DNA from: Rhizobium sp. Q54
GTDB lineage: Bacteria; Pseudomonadota; Alphaproteobacteria; UBA2966; CAIVPW01
DNA length: 64,000 nucleotides
Assembly (NCBI GenBank): GCA_945947575.1
Contig: CAMEYM010000006.1
Coordinates: forward strand, 1 to 64,000
Direction: 5' to 3'
A model generated the notes under the pieces. That model was not told the DNA's origin. It did not search any database and was given only the letters and a program-made list of their open reading frames with translations. Of the stretch, positions 41,701 to 50,431 are shown piece by piece (position 1 is the first letter of the stretch; each line of letters opens with the position of its first letter). The position numbers were made by a program, and so were the translations under genes.

Positions 41701-44175
41701 ATGACGCAGAACGCACACGCCAATGCGGTTCTCGCTGATTTGAGCGAGTCGGAGGCGACGCGGATCAGAAAGTCGATCGAGGATCGACTGTTGTTCTCTG
41801 TCGGCAAGACCCCCTCCGGAGCCAGCAGCCACGACTGGATGATGGCGCTGTGCCAGGTGGTTCGTGACCGCTTCGTCGAGCGCTGGATGGAAACCGCGGA
41901 GCGGATGTACGCCGAGGATGGCAGGCGCGTGTACTACCTCTCGTTCGAATTCCTACCTGGCCGCTTGCTGACGAACCATCTGCTCGCGCTGGGGGCGTAC
42001 GAGGACTTCAAGACTGCGGTGAAGGCCGCGGGGCTTGACATCGAAGAGCTTGCGGCGCTTGAGCCCGAGCCGGCGCTCGGCAATGGCGGGCTCGGTCGGC
42101 TCGCCGCGTGCTTCATGGATTCGTTTGCGACCCTAGGCCTTCCGGCAATGGGGTACGGACTTCGCTACGAGTACGGCATGTTTGCCCAGCGCATTCGCGA
42201 CGGCTACCAGTTGGAGGAGCCCGACCACTGGCTTGCGACCGGCGACCCGTGGGAGTTTGCCCGCCCTGAGGCGATCTACCCGATCCGCTTTGGCGGAACC
42301 GTGTCCTCCGGCGCAGGGGACAAGCGTACATGGGTAGAAGCCGAGCGGGTCATGGCTACGGCTTACGACACGCCCGTCCCGGGCTTTGGCGTCGGCGCTG
42401 TACTGACGCTGCGCCTGTGGGCGGCGCGGGCGGCTGAGGAGTTTGAGCTCCGCGCATTCAACCAGGGCGAGTACACGCGCGCGGTGGAGAAAAAGAACCG
42501 TTCCGAGAACGTCACGCGCGTCCTTTACCCCGACGACAGCACGCAACACGGGCGCGACCTTCGGCTGCGCCAGGGATACTTTTATGTAAGCGCCTCGCTG
42601 CAGGACATCCTGCGGCGGCACCTTCAAACACATCGCTCCTTGGACTCCCTTCCGGACAAGATTGCGATACACCTCAACGACACCCACCCAGCGCTCGCAA
42701 TCCCGGAGTTGATGCGACTTTTGGTCGATGAGCACGGGCTCGACTGGGAGCGCGCCTGGAGCATGTGCACAAGAATATTCTCGTACACGAACCACACCCT
42801 CTTGCCCGAAGCGCTGGAGACATGGCCTGTGGACGCCCTCGGCGCGCTGCTGCCGCGCCACCTCGAAATCATCCTTGAGATCAACAAGGGGCATCTGGCA
42901 CGCGTGCGCGAGCAGCATGGTCACGACGACGAGTTGGCTCGGCGCATGTCCCTCATCGACGAGCGCGGCGAGCGGCGCGTTCGGATGGCGCACCTGTCGG
43001 TCGTTGCAAGTCACAAGATCAACGGTGTCTCTCAGATACATAGCGACCTGATGCGGCAGACCATCTTCGCCGACTTCGCGCGCCAGCGCCCCGACCACTT
43101 CGTGAACCGGACCAACGGCGTAACGCAGCGTCGCTGGCTCGGTCAGGCCAATCCGTTGTTGGCGCGCCTTCTTGACGACAGGATCGGCCCCGATTGGCGC
43201 ACGAATCTTCGGCTGCTGGGCTCGTTGCGTCCCCTGGCCGAAGACGCCGATTTCCGTCGCGCGTTCCGCGCCACGAAGGCGAGCAACAAACGACACCTCG
43301 CGACGTTCGTTGCAGCTGAGACTGGCATTGCGCTCGATCCAGACATGCTGTTCGACGTCCACATCAAGCGCATCCACGAGTACAAGCGACAACTGCTGAA
43401 CGTCCTGCACGTCGTAACGCGCTACAATCGCATTGTCGCAACTCCCAACAAAGATTGGATCCGCCGCGCTGTTCTGTTTGCCGGCAAGGCGGCACCCGCA
43501 TATTCGCTCGCCAAGCTGATCATCCAGCTGATCGGCGATGTTGGGCGCACGATCGCCGCGGACCGGCGGGCCAGCCAGGCGCTCGTGGTCGCGTTTGTGC
43601 CTAACTACAGCGTGTCGGTTGCAGAGCGCATCATTCCCGCTGCAGACCTGTCGCAGCAGATATCGACGGCGGGATTCGAGGCCTCCGGCACTGGCAACAT
43701 GAAGCTGGCCCTCAACGGCGCGCTCACCATCGGCACTAAGGACGGCGCCAACATTGAGATTCGCGACGAGGTCGGCGCGGGGAACATGTTCCTGTTTGGA
43801 CTCGATGCCGCTGAGGTGCAGACCCTTCGCAAAGGCTACGACCCAGCCGGCTACTATGACGCCGATGCTGAGTTGCGCTTGGTGCTCGACCAGATCGGCT
43901 CAGGGTACTTTTCTCCGGAACAGCCGGACCGCTATCGGCCGATCGTCAACGCACTGCTGGTCGGCGACCGCTACATGCTGTGTGCCGACTACCGCAGCTA
44001 CATCGAGTGCCAAGAGCATGTCGATCTTTTGCACGGCCGTGCAGACGAATGGACTCGGCGGGCGATCCTGAACGTCGCTGGAATGGGCCGGTTTTCCAGC
44101 GACGAGACCGTTCTTGGATACGCGGACAGAATCTGGAACGTAGGGCCTCTAACGGGAGACACGGGGCGCGGCTGA
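41701..44175 (+). CDS. glgP: Glycogen/alpha-glucan phosphorylase
   Basis: An 824-residue PLP enzyme releasing glucose-1-phosphate from alpha-1,4-glucans. Family landmarks: YYLSFEFLPGRLLTNHL near the start, PALGNGGLGRLAACFMDS, HLNDTHPALAIPELMRLL, KRIHEYKRQLLN, and the PLP-Lys motif EASGTGNMKLALNGALTIGT. Length is normal. ATG at 41701 is used; a GTG directly before it (41698) is in frame. GGAAGA lies upstream. It is the only intact glycogen gene in the window, while the glgA and glgC scraps show that synthesis genes were lost here, so it must act on glycogen made elsewhere or on imported glucan. Confidence 0.95.
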   Translation: MTQNAHANAVLADLSESEATRIRKSIEDRLLFSVGKTPSGASSHDWMMALCQVVRDRFVERWMETAERMYAEDGRRVYYLSFEFLPGRLLTNHLLALGAYEDFKTAVKAAGLDIEELAALEPEPALGNGGLGRLAACFMDSFATLGLPAMGYGLRYEYGMFAQRIRDGYQLEEPDHWLATGDPWEFARPEAIYPIRFGGTVSSGAGDKRTWVEAERVMATAYDTPVPGFGVGAVLTLRLWAARAAEEFELRAFNQGEYTRAVEKKNRSENVTRVLYPDDSTQHGRDLRLRQGYFYVSASLQDILRRHLQTHRSLDSLPDKIAIHLNDTHPALAIPELMRLLVDEHGLDWERAWSMCTRIFSYTNHTLLPEALETWPVDALGALLPRHLEIILEINKGHLARVREQHGHDDELARRMSLIDERGERRVRMAHLSVVASHKINGVSQIHSDLMRQTIFADFARQRPDHFVNRTNGVTQRRWLGQANPLLARLLDDRIGPDWRTNLRLLGSLRPLAEDADFRRAFRATKASNKRHLATFVAAETGIALDPDMLFDVHIKRIHEYKRQLLNVLHVVTRYNRIVATPNKDWIRRAVLFAGKAAPAYSLAKLIIQLIGDVGRTIAADRRASQALVVAFVPNYSVSVAERIIPAADLSQQISTAGFEASGTGNMKLALNGALTIGTKDGANIEIRDEVGAGNMFLFGLDAAEVQTLRKGYDPAGYYDADAELRLVLDQIGSGYFSPEQPDRYRPIVNALLVGDRYMLCADYRSYIECQEHVDLLHGRADEWTRRAILNVAGMGRFSSDETVLGYADRIWNVGPLTGDTGRG

Positions 44176-44329
44176 GCGATTGCAGGCTGGGTCTTGCGCT
44201 GTCCAGCGTTCCGGAAGCGACGCGCACTAACGTGAGCGAGCGGGATGTAGGCCTCGCAGGCCTCTCGCTGAGCATGCAGCGAGTTGAACTCCTGCTGGAA
44301 CCGCTCCTCCATCTACCTGGGGACAAGAC

Positions 44330-44363
44330 AAAAAACCCCGCTGACCCATAGGGTTAGCTGGGC
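44330..44363 (-). terminator. Orphan minus-strand terminator
   Basis: Read on the minus strand, gctaaccc/gggtcagc with an extended GC arm is followed by ggggtttttt. No minus-strand gene precedes it, so it may be a leftover of a lost gene. Confidence 0.5.
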
Positions 44364-44384
44364 GGCACGGGTAACCGCAAACGC

Positions 44385-44432
44385 GATGCCTTGACAGATA
44401 CGATACGAATGCTACATATAGTATCAGGCATC
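44385..44432 (+). promoter_or_regulatory. Promoter with inverted repeat for the DUF5681 gene
   Basis: TTGACA (44391-44396) is followed 16 bases later by TACATA (44413-44418) in an unusually AT-rich patch. The outer bases gatgcc...gatac and gtatcaggcatc form an imperfect inverted repeat across the promoter. It is suggestive of autoregulation by a small DNA-binding protein. Confidence 0.55.
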
Positions 44433-44451
44433 CAGCCCAAGGTGACCGCTC

Positions 44452-45012
44452 ATGTCTGACGATTCCGTCCGAATGCCGACCGCGCAGCCTGCACCCGCCA
44501 ATACGCGACGTAACGCGGGCGGAAACGCGGCGATTACGCGGGGCCGCCCCTTCGCCAAGGGCAACCCCGGACGCCCCAAAGGCGCGAAAAACAAGGCGAC
44601 TCGCCTGGTCGAGGCCGTCGCCAACGGCGATGTCAGCGGCATCTTGCTGGCGGCCGTGCGCCGCGCGGCACAGGGCGACGTCCGTGCGCAGAAGTTGTGC
44701 CTCGATCGCCTCGTGCCCCTGCGCCGCGAACGCGGCGTCGCGCTCGACTTGCCCGTGCTCGCCACGCCCGGCGCCGCGGCACACGCCGCCACGGTGCTGG
44801 TCGAGCAGGTGGCTGCCGGTCAAGTGACGCCGGGCGAGGGCAAGAAGGTCCTGGAAATGATCGTCACCCAACGTCGCCTGGTCGAGGCGGGCGAGCTCGC
44901 GCGCCGCATCGAGAGCCTGGAAGCCGTCATCGAGGTGCTGCGCCAGGACCTCGCCTGCGTCCTCGGCCGCGAGGACCTGGTCGTCCGTCCGTCCGCGGAG
45001 CCCTCGCCGTGA
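44452..45012 (+). CDS. DUF5681-domain protein
   Basis: A 186-residue protein with the DUF5681 motif FAKGNPGRPKGAKNKATRLV at about residues 38-57, a basic segment likely to contact DNA. Such proteins turn up near phage and transposon genes and resemble small terminase-like DNA-binding proteins; the function is not settled. The C-terminal half is helical (ELARRIESLEAVIEVLRQDL). AAGGTG precedes the ATG. The stop overlaps the GTG of the next gene (GTGA). Confidence 0.72.
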   Translation: MSDDSVRMPTAQPAPANTRRNAGGNAAITRGRPFAKGNPGRPKGAKNKATRLVEAVANGDVSGILLAAVRRAAQGDVRAQKLCLDRLVPLRRERGVALDLPVLATPGAAAHAATVLVEQVAAGQVTPGEGKKVLEMIVTQRRLVEAGELARRIESLEAVIEVLRQDLACVLGREDLVVRPSAEPSP

Positions 45013-45275
45013 TCGCCTCGCGCCGCTTGGTCCTCGATACGGCCGCGTTGCAAACGCGCGTCGCCGATCTCGAGAACGCCGTGCGGTACATGCGCGATCA
45101 GCTCGATTGCTTTCGCCGCGGCGAATACGCTTGGGCGCCCGTGGCCCAAGCGCCTGCGATGGACGCAACCGCGGGCCCACGGCTCGTCGTGTCCAACGAG
45201 ACGCCCGGCCCCGCATCGGCGGGCGGGCACCCGGGCAGAGACGGCGAGGCACCCGCGACGGCGGGCCATGCGTAG
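45009..45275 (+). CDS. Small coiled-coil protein coupled to DUF5681
   Basis: An 88-residue protein starting at GTG within GTGA overlap. A short helix (TAALQTRVADLENAVRYMRDQLDCFRR minus ends) suggests a coiled coil, followed by a disordered Ala/Gly/Pro tail. No family recognised. The overlap with the DUF5681 gene implies joint function. Confidence 0.5.
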   Translation: MIASRRLVLDTAALQTRVADLENAVRYMRDQLDCFRRGEYAWAPVAQAPAMDATAGPRLVVSNETPGPASAGGHPGRDGEAPATAGHA

Positions 45276-45368
45276 AGCGGCCCCCCCAACTAGACGGGTT
45301 GTGATCCTGGCGCCGGCCGGGGAGGGCGCTACACTTCCGCCGATGCTTGACCAAGCCTGCGCCTGCTC

Positions 45369-46475
45369 ATGGACTTGGTGACCACGGCCGCATTGTCCGG
45401 CTGGGGGATAGCTGCCGCATTGACCATGGTTGCGGCGGTGGCGGGCGGCCTCTTGTTGCGCGGCCGCAGGAGCGTGGCGACCTTCCTGGTGGGCGCCGCC
45501 GTCGCTGCGGGCCTTTCCGCCGTTGCCACCACGCGCGCGGTGCCGCGCGTCGCGGCCATCGAGTTGCGCTTCGCCGCCGAGACCGGCCTCGGTCTCGCGG
45601 CACGCGAGCTCAACGCCGGCTACAACGTCGAGGCGGCCGCCGCGCTCGACCGCGCCGAGGTCCAGTTCCGCGATCTCGGCCGGCTCGCCGGCGATGCCCC
45701 GCGCCAATCGCGCGAGGGTCTGGCGCGGATCGAACTTGCGCGCGGCGACGTCGAGCGCGTCCAAGGCCGGTTGCCCGAGGCCAAGGCGCGTTACGCCACT
45801 GCTGCGATGCGCCTCAACACCCTCGGCCATCCCGACACCGCCTGGGCGCTGTTGCGTCTCGGCCACGTCGAACTCGCTCTCAATGACGCCGAGGCCGCGC
45901 GCCGTTCCTACGGCCAGGCCATCCCGCTGTTCATCCGCTTCGGCATGGCGCGCGGCGAAGCCGAGGCGCGTCTCGCCGCCGGCGCGCTGGCGCGCCAAAG
46001 CGGGTCGTTCGGCGAGGCCGTGACCAATCTCGAGGCGGCGATGCGTCTGTTCGATGATCCGTTGGGCCAGGGCCGCGCCATGGTCGAGCTCGCATGGGTC
46101 AGTCAGGCGTTGCGCCACACGGCGGTGGCGCTCGCCCAGGCGAGCAACGCCGAGGATCTCTTCCGTGCCGCCAATGCGCCGTTCGGATTGGTCCTGGCCC
46201 CATTCGTCGGCGCCGAGATCGCCATCGAGGACGAAGAGGGCGAGGTTGCACACGCCCACCTCGACCGCGCCCAGGCCGCGCTCGAGTCCATGGACGACGC
46301 GCTCGCCGGCGCCGCGCGCTACCTCGGGCTCGCGGCCACGTCGCAGCTGCGCACGCGTGCTTCGAGCAATGCTACTGTCGCGTACCCGGACCATCACGCC
46401 GAAGCACGCATGCTGCTCGACACCGTCACCTTCCTGATCGGCCGCGGACGCAATCAAGCCGATGCGGTCCAGTAG
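45369..46475 (+). CDS. Membrane-anchored TPR protein
   Basis: A 368-residue protein with two N-terminal membrane helices (GWGIAAALTMVAAVAGGLLL and SVATFLVGAAVAAGLSAVA) and TPR-like repeats from about residue 75 to 330. Units such as RIELARGDVERVQGRLPEAKARYATA correspond to RRGDIERMQGVLPAARSEY in the protein at 5839. It overlaps the next TPR gene by 14 bases, so the two are made together. No catalytic site seen; likely an envelope scaffold. Confidence 0.72.
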   Translation: MDLVTTAALSGWGIAAALTMVAAVAGGLLLRGRRSVATFLVGAAVAAGLSAVATTRAVPRVAAIELRFAAETGLGLAARELNAGYNVEAAAALDRAEVQFRDLGRLAGDAPRQSREGLARIELARGDVERVQGRLPEAKARYATAAMRLNTLGHPDTAWALLRLGHVELALNDAEAARRSYGQAIPLFIRFGMARGEAEARLAAGALARQSGSFGEAVTNLEAAMRLFDDPLGQGRAMVELAWVSQALRHTAVALAQASNAEDLFRAANAPFGLVLAPFVGAEIAIEDEEGEVAHAHLDRAQAALESMDDALAGAARYLGLAATSQLRTRASSNATVAYPDHHAEARMLLDTVTFLIGRGRNQADAVQ

Positions 46476-48000
46476 TCTTCTTGCTGCATCGGCGCTGCTG
46501 GCGGTGAGCCTCGCTGCATGCGGCGACAGTGGCGACCAGCAAGCCGAGCAAGCCGTCACGGCCGCGACCCAGCCCGCCGGCGCCGCCAAGGGTGCCGCCG
46601 GCAATCCCCAGGCCGAGGGCTTGCTCGCCCAGGCCGAGCAGGCCGCCAACACCGGCCGCGATGCCCAGGCGAACGACCTCTACCAGCGCGCCGTCGCGCT
46701 CTACCAGCAGGCCGGCGACCTGGCCGGGCAGGGCAGGGCTCTCCTTGGTCTCGCCACGCACACCCGCTACACCGGACAGGGCGAGGTGGCGCGCGACATC
46801 TACGTGCGCGCCAAGTCCGCGTTCGCCCAGGCCGGCGACGCCTTGGGCCAGGCACGCGTGACGTTCGCGGTCGCCGAGCTCGAGCGCGCTCGCTTCAACA
46901 ACGATGCGGCGCTGGCCGGCTTCCGCGATGCCGCCGCGGCGTTCCACGCCCACGGCCAACTCGGCCTCGAGGGCCAGGCGCTGCTCGGCATCGCCGACAG
47001 CGAGCGGCGTCTCGGCCGCATCGTCGCCGCGTTCGGCACCGTCGATCGCGCCCGCGCCATCTTCGAGATCACCAACGATCGCGCCGGCCAGCAGGTCGCC
47101 GACCGCACCCGCGACGAGCTCGTCACCTACATCGACGAGAACGACGAGACTCGCCTCAAGCTCGCCTACGACATCAACTACGCCGACCAGGGTGGCAGCC
47201 GCCTCCTCGAAGGCCTCGGCAACCTGGGCATGGGGCGTCTCGAGGTGACCGCCGGGCGGCCGGCGCTCGCGCGCCGCTTCTTCGCCGAGGCGCGCACCAT
47301 CTTCACCGAGATGAAGCTGCCCAACGGCGAGTTCGATGCGCTCGCGGCGGTCGGGGATCTCGAACGGCGTCTCGGCGCCGCCGACGCGGCACGCGACGCC
47401 TTCGAGCGCGCCGTGCCGCTGCTGGACCGGGCGCGCGCCAGCCAATCGACGGAAGTGCGCGCGTTCGAGGATGCCGCGACCGTGCCGCTCGCCGAGCGCG
47501 GTGCGCTGATGCTCCTCGCCTACGCCGACGTCGCGCCACCCGCCGATGCCGCCCGTCATCTGGACGCCGCGCGCGCATTGGTGCCGCCGGGCACAGCACG
47601 CATCGACGGCGCGCTTCTGCTGGCGCGCGGCCGCGCCGAGCAGCGTGCCGGCCGGCTTGACGCCGCCGCCAGCGCCTTCGAGGAAGCGGCGGCGACGCTG
47701 GTCGATCCCGCCCACGCTCTTGGCCGCGCCCAGGCATTGCTGGCGCGTGCGGACCTCGAGCGCGAGCGCGCGAACGCTCCCGCGGCCATCGACCTGTACG
47801 GCCGCGCACTCGAAGCCTTCCTCGCGGTGCGCGACCGCATCGGCGAAGGCGACGCGCGCTACGGCCTGGCGCGCATATTGGCGGCGACCGACCGCACCGA
47901 AGCGAACATCCAGTACCGCATCGCCGCCCGCGCCTTCGACGAGCTCGGGCTGACCCAGCGCGCGCAAGCGGCGGCCGCCACCGCCCGGACCCTCAACTGA
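46462..48000 (+). CDS. TPR lipoprotein
   Basis: A 512-residue lipoprotein with lipobox AVSLAAC (Cys20) and a Gln/Ala-rich linker. Tetratricopeptide repeats cover residues about 50-500 (LLAQAEQAANTGRDAQANDLY, ALYQQAGDLAGQGRALLGLA). It resembles 5839 and 45369 in repeat wording, and the three likely descend from one gene. Its ATG lies within the preceding TPR gene. The next gene, a histidine kinase, starts 88 bases later on the same strand, so a sensory link is possible but not shown. Confidence 0.75.
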   Translation: MRSSSLLAASALLAVSLAACGDSGDQQAEQAVTAATQPAGAAKGAAGNPQAEGLLAQAEQAANTGRDAQANDLYQRAVALYQQAGDLAGQGRALLGLATHTRYTGQGEVARDIYVRAKSAFAQAGDALGQARVTFAVAELERARFNNDAALAGFRDAAAAFHAHGQLGLEGQALLGIADSERRLGRIVAAFGTVDRARAIFEITNDRAGQQVADRTRDELVTYIDENDETRLKLAYDINYADQGGSRLLEGLGNLGMGRLEVTAGRPALARRFFAEARTIFTEMKLPNGEFDALAAVGDLERRLGAADAARDAFERAVPLLDRARASQSTEVRAFEDAATVPLAERGALMLLAYADVAPPADAARHLDAARALVPPGTARIDGALLLARGRAEQRAGRLDAAASAFEEAAATLVDPAHALGRAQALLARADLERERANAPAAIDLYGRALEAFLAVRDRIGEGDARYGLARILAATDRTEANIQYRIAARAFDELGLTQRAQAAAATARTLN

Positions 48001-48088
48001 GCGCGCGATTCCGTCCGAAGTATCTGAATTCGGCCGATTTTGAAGCCCCGGGGGGAGCGTCGACCCAGCGGCGGGCCGGACCTATCAT

Positions 48089-49114
48089 GTGGGCGTGTAT
48101 CCCCTGTTGCGCAATTTCTCGCTGCTGAGCGGTGCCGCCTTGTTCGTCGCCGGCGGAGCGCTGTTGCTGATCTTCCTCTCGGTCGAGGCGGGCGAGCGCG
48201 AAGCGTTGGAGGGGATGGCCGGCGTCGAGGAGGCCGGCGAACACGTCGGCATGAGCATGCGCATCGTCGCTGCGTCGTTGGTGGTGCTGTTCGGCGGCTT
48301 GTACCTCGCGCTGTTCTTCGTCGTCGCCCATGGCGACCGCATCCTGCGGGCTCAGTTCGCCGACCTCGAGACCGAGATCGCCGGCCGCAAGCGCGCCCAG
48401 ACCGAGCTCGCGGACGCCCAGAGCTTGGCGGCGTTGGGACGTATCATGCCGGTCGTCAGTCACGAGTTGCGCAATCCACTGGGGGCGATGCGCTCGGCGA
48501 TCTTCCTCGTGCGCAATCACTTGCGGCCCGATCAAGAAGACGCGGCGCGCGCTGTCAGCAGTCTCGATCGCAGCGTCACGCGCTGCGATCGTATTCTCGA
48601 CCGCCTGACGACCTTCACCAAGGTCGGTGACCTGCGTCCGCATGTCACCGTCGTCGACCCGTGGCTCAAGGAAATCCTCGATGCCCAGCAGCCCGGCGCC
48701 GGCATTCGCCTGGAGCAACAGCTCGGTCTCGGCAGTGTGGCCGTCGCGTTCGATGCCGAGCACCTGCGGCGCGCCGTCGAGGCCGTCGTCGAGAACGCAC
48801 TGCAGGCGGCCGCCGACGCGCTCCGCGCCGGACGCGCTGGCGCGAACGTGCGTGTCGTGACGCGGGCGCGCAGCGATCGCATCGAGATCCAAGTGGTCGA
48901 CGACGGTCCGGGTATCCCACCCGACGTCATGCCGCGCATCTTCGAGCCGATGTTCAGTACGCGGGGCTTTGGCATCGGTCTTGGCCTGACCGTTGCCCAG
49001 CGCGTCATGCAGCAACACAACGGCGGCGTTGACGTGCGCTCGGTAGCGGAGCGCGGCACCGAAGTGACGCTGTGGTTGCCGCTCTCGGTGCCGGCCGTGA
49101 TGGGAGCTGCCTGA
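48089..49114 (+). CDS. Sensor histidine kinase
   Basis: A 341-residue kinase. Two membrane helices (SLLSGAALFVAGGALLLIFL, 11-30, and VAASLVVLFGGLYLALFFVV, 60-79) flank a small periplasmic loop of about 28 residues. A coiled region leads to the phosphoacceptor motif VSHELRNPLGAMRS. The ATPase domain has NALQAA (N box), DDGPGIPPDV (G1) and GFGIGLGLTVAQRVMQ (G2). The sensing loop is short, so the signal may be membrane-derived. Start is GTG at 48089 (48095 is an alternative). The next gene begins two bases after the stop and encodes a REC protein. Confidence 0.9.
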   Translation: MGVYPLLRNFSLLSGAALFVAGGALLLIFLSVEAGEREALEGMAGVEEAGEHVGMSMRIVAASLVVLFGGLYLALFFVVAHGDRILRAQFADLETEIAGRKRAQTELADAQSLAALGRIMPVVSHELRNPLGAMRSAIFLVRNHLRPDQEDAARAVSSLDRSVTRCDRILDRLTTFTKVGDLRPHVTVVDPWLKEILDAQQPGAGIRLEQQLGLGSVAVAFDAEHLRRAVEAVVENALQAAADALRAGRAGANVRVVTRARSDRIEIQVVDDGPGIPPDVMPRIFEPMFSTRGFGIGLGLTVAQRVMQQHNGGVDVRSVAERGTEVTLWLPLSVPAVMGAA

Positions 49115-49115
49115 C

Positions 49116-50273
49116 GTGCACGCCGAGGCTCAAGAAGAAACTCTGCTCTTGGTGCCGGTCACCCGGCGCGTCCTCATCGTCGACGATGATCAGGATTTCG
49201 CCCAGAACCTCGCTCTCGTCCTCAAGATGCGCGACTATGTCGTCTCGGTGGCCTTCGACGTCGAGGGAGCCGTCGCGCGCGTCGCCGAACAAGCGCCCGA
49301 CGTCGCCATCTTGGATATCCGTCTGGGCTCGGCCAGCGGCATCGATCTGATCCCGATCCTGCGTGCCCGCGCGCCAGGCATCGTGTGCATCATGGCCACT
49401 GCCTACGCCGAGGCCGACACCGCCATCCAGGCGCTGCGCTTCGGCGCCGACGACTACCTGAAGAAGCCCTTCGCCCCCGAAGAGATGCTGGCGGTGCTGG
49501 ATCGCAGCTACGCCCGGCTGATGGCACGCGACGACAACGCCGGCAGCGTCGCGCATGACCGCGCCGCCCTGCGCGCCATCCAGGCGAGCAACGAGCGCGT
49601 CATGGCGTTCGTGAAGGAGGAGATGCGCACTCCCCTGGCCGAGGTCGGTTCGACGCTCCTGGCGATGGACCGCGAGATCGGTGCGCGCATGCCGCCGTCC
49701 ACACTCAGCCTGATGCGCGGTGCCTACAGACAGATCGAGCGCATGGTGCAGAGGCTCGCCAACGTCGTCAGCCCCGGAGCCGAGGCGCCGGCGCCCGCGC
49801 GCGACCGGGTTGCCGAGGTGATCCTGGACGCGACCCAGGACAGCTCGCCGGCCGTTTCCAAAGCCGGCTCCCGCCTATCGGTGGATTGTCCCGCCGACGT
49901 CGCCGCCCTTCCGATCGAGGGGCGCGTCGGCCGGCGCGTGCTGGCGACCGTGCTGAGCAGCGCGGCACGGCTGACGCCGCATGGCCGCATCAGCGTCTTC
50001 ATCGCAGCGAGCGGCGGCGGCGCTACGGGCCGCAAGGTCACCTTCCGCGTCAAGGACAGCGGCGCCGGCATCGATGCCACCGCGATCGCCAGCACCCTGG
50101 CGGTCAGTGGCTCCGGCACGCGCGAGGGCGACCTGGCGCCCGAGAAGGCCCTCTCCGAGGCGGGCGCCCTGTGCCGCACCCACGGCGGCAGCTTCGTGGT
50201 GCAAAGCAGCATCGGCGAAGGCACTACCGTGAGCTTCGCCTTGCCCGTGCGAGGCACCGTGCTCGGGTCCTAG
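49116..50273 (+). CDS. REC-domain protein with degenerate histidine-kinase core
   Basis: A 385-residue protein. Residues about 18-130 are a complete receiver domain (VLIVDDDQDF, phospho-Asp in VAILDIRLGSASG, then MATAYAEAD and YLKKPFAPEE). Residues about 155-385 follow the DHp-plus-ATPase layout, but the phosphoacceptor His is Glu168 (KEEMRTPLAEV) and the N-box Asn is Ser282 (VLSSAARLT); a DSGAGI G1 box remains. It therefore looks like a pseudokinase controlled by the upstream kinase. The GTG start, preceded by GGGAG, is two bases after the kinase stop. Confidence 0.85.
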   Translation: MHAEAQEETLLLVPVTRRVLIVDDDQDFAQNLALVLKMRDYVVSVAFDVEGAVARVAEQAPDVAILDIRLGSASGIDLIPILRARAPGIVCIMATAYAEADTAIQALRFGADDYLKKPFAPEEMLAVLDRSYARLMARDDNAGSVAHDRAALRAIQASNERVMAFVKEEMRTPLAEVGSTLLAMDREIGARMPPSTLSLMRGAYRQIERMVQRLANVVSPGAEAPAPARDRVAEVILDATQDSSPAVSKAGSRLSVDCPADVAALPIEGRVGRRVLATVLSSAARLTPHGRISVFIAASGGGATGRKVTFRVKDSGAGIDATAIASTLAVSGSGTREGDLAPEKALSEAGALCRTHGGSFVVQSSIGEGTTVSFALPVRGTVLGS

Positions 50274-50373
50274 ATTCGGCCCTGGGGAATCGAGTCTTCT
50301 CGCCACCCGTCCGGTCGTGCTAATTCCTGGGTTGTAACGAAACCGTAATCCACGGAGCCTTTGCGCACCGAAC

Positions 50374-50396
50374 CGCCGCCGGAATTGGCGGCGTTT
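50374..50396 (+). terminator. Terminator after the kinase/REC operon
   Basis: cgccgcc-ggaatt-ggcggcg followed by tttct, about 100 bases after the stop codon. Confidence 0.6.
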
Positions 50397-50431
50397 CTGC
50401 GCCCGGGGGTGCTCTTGTTCACACAGGCACG

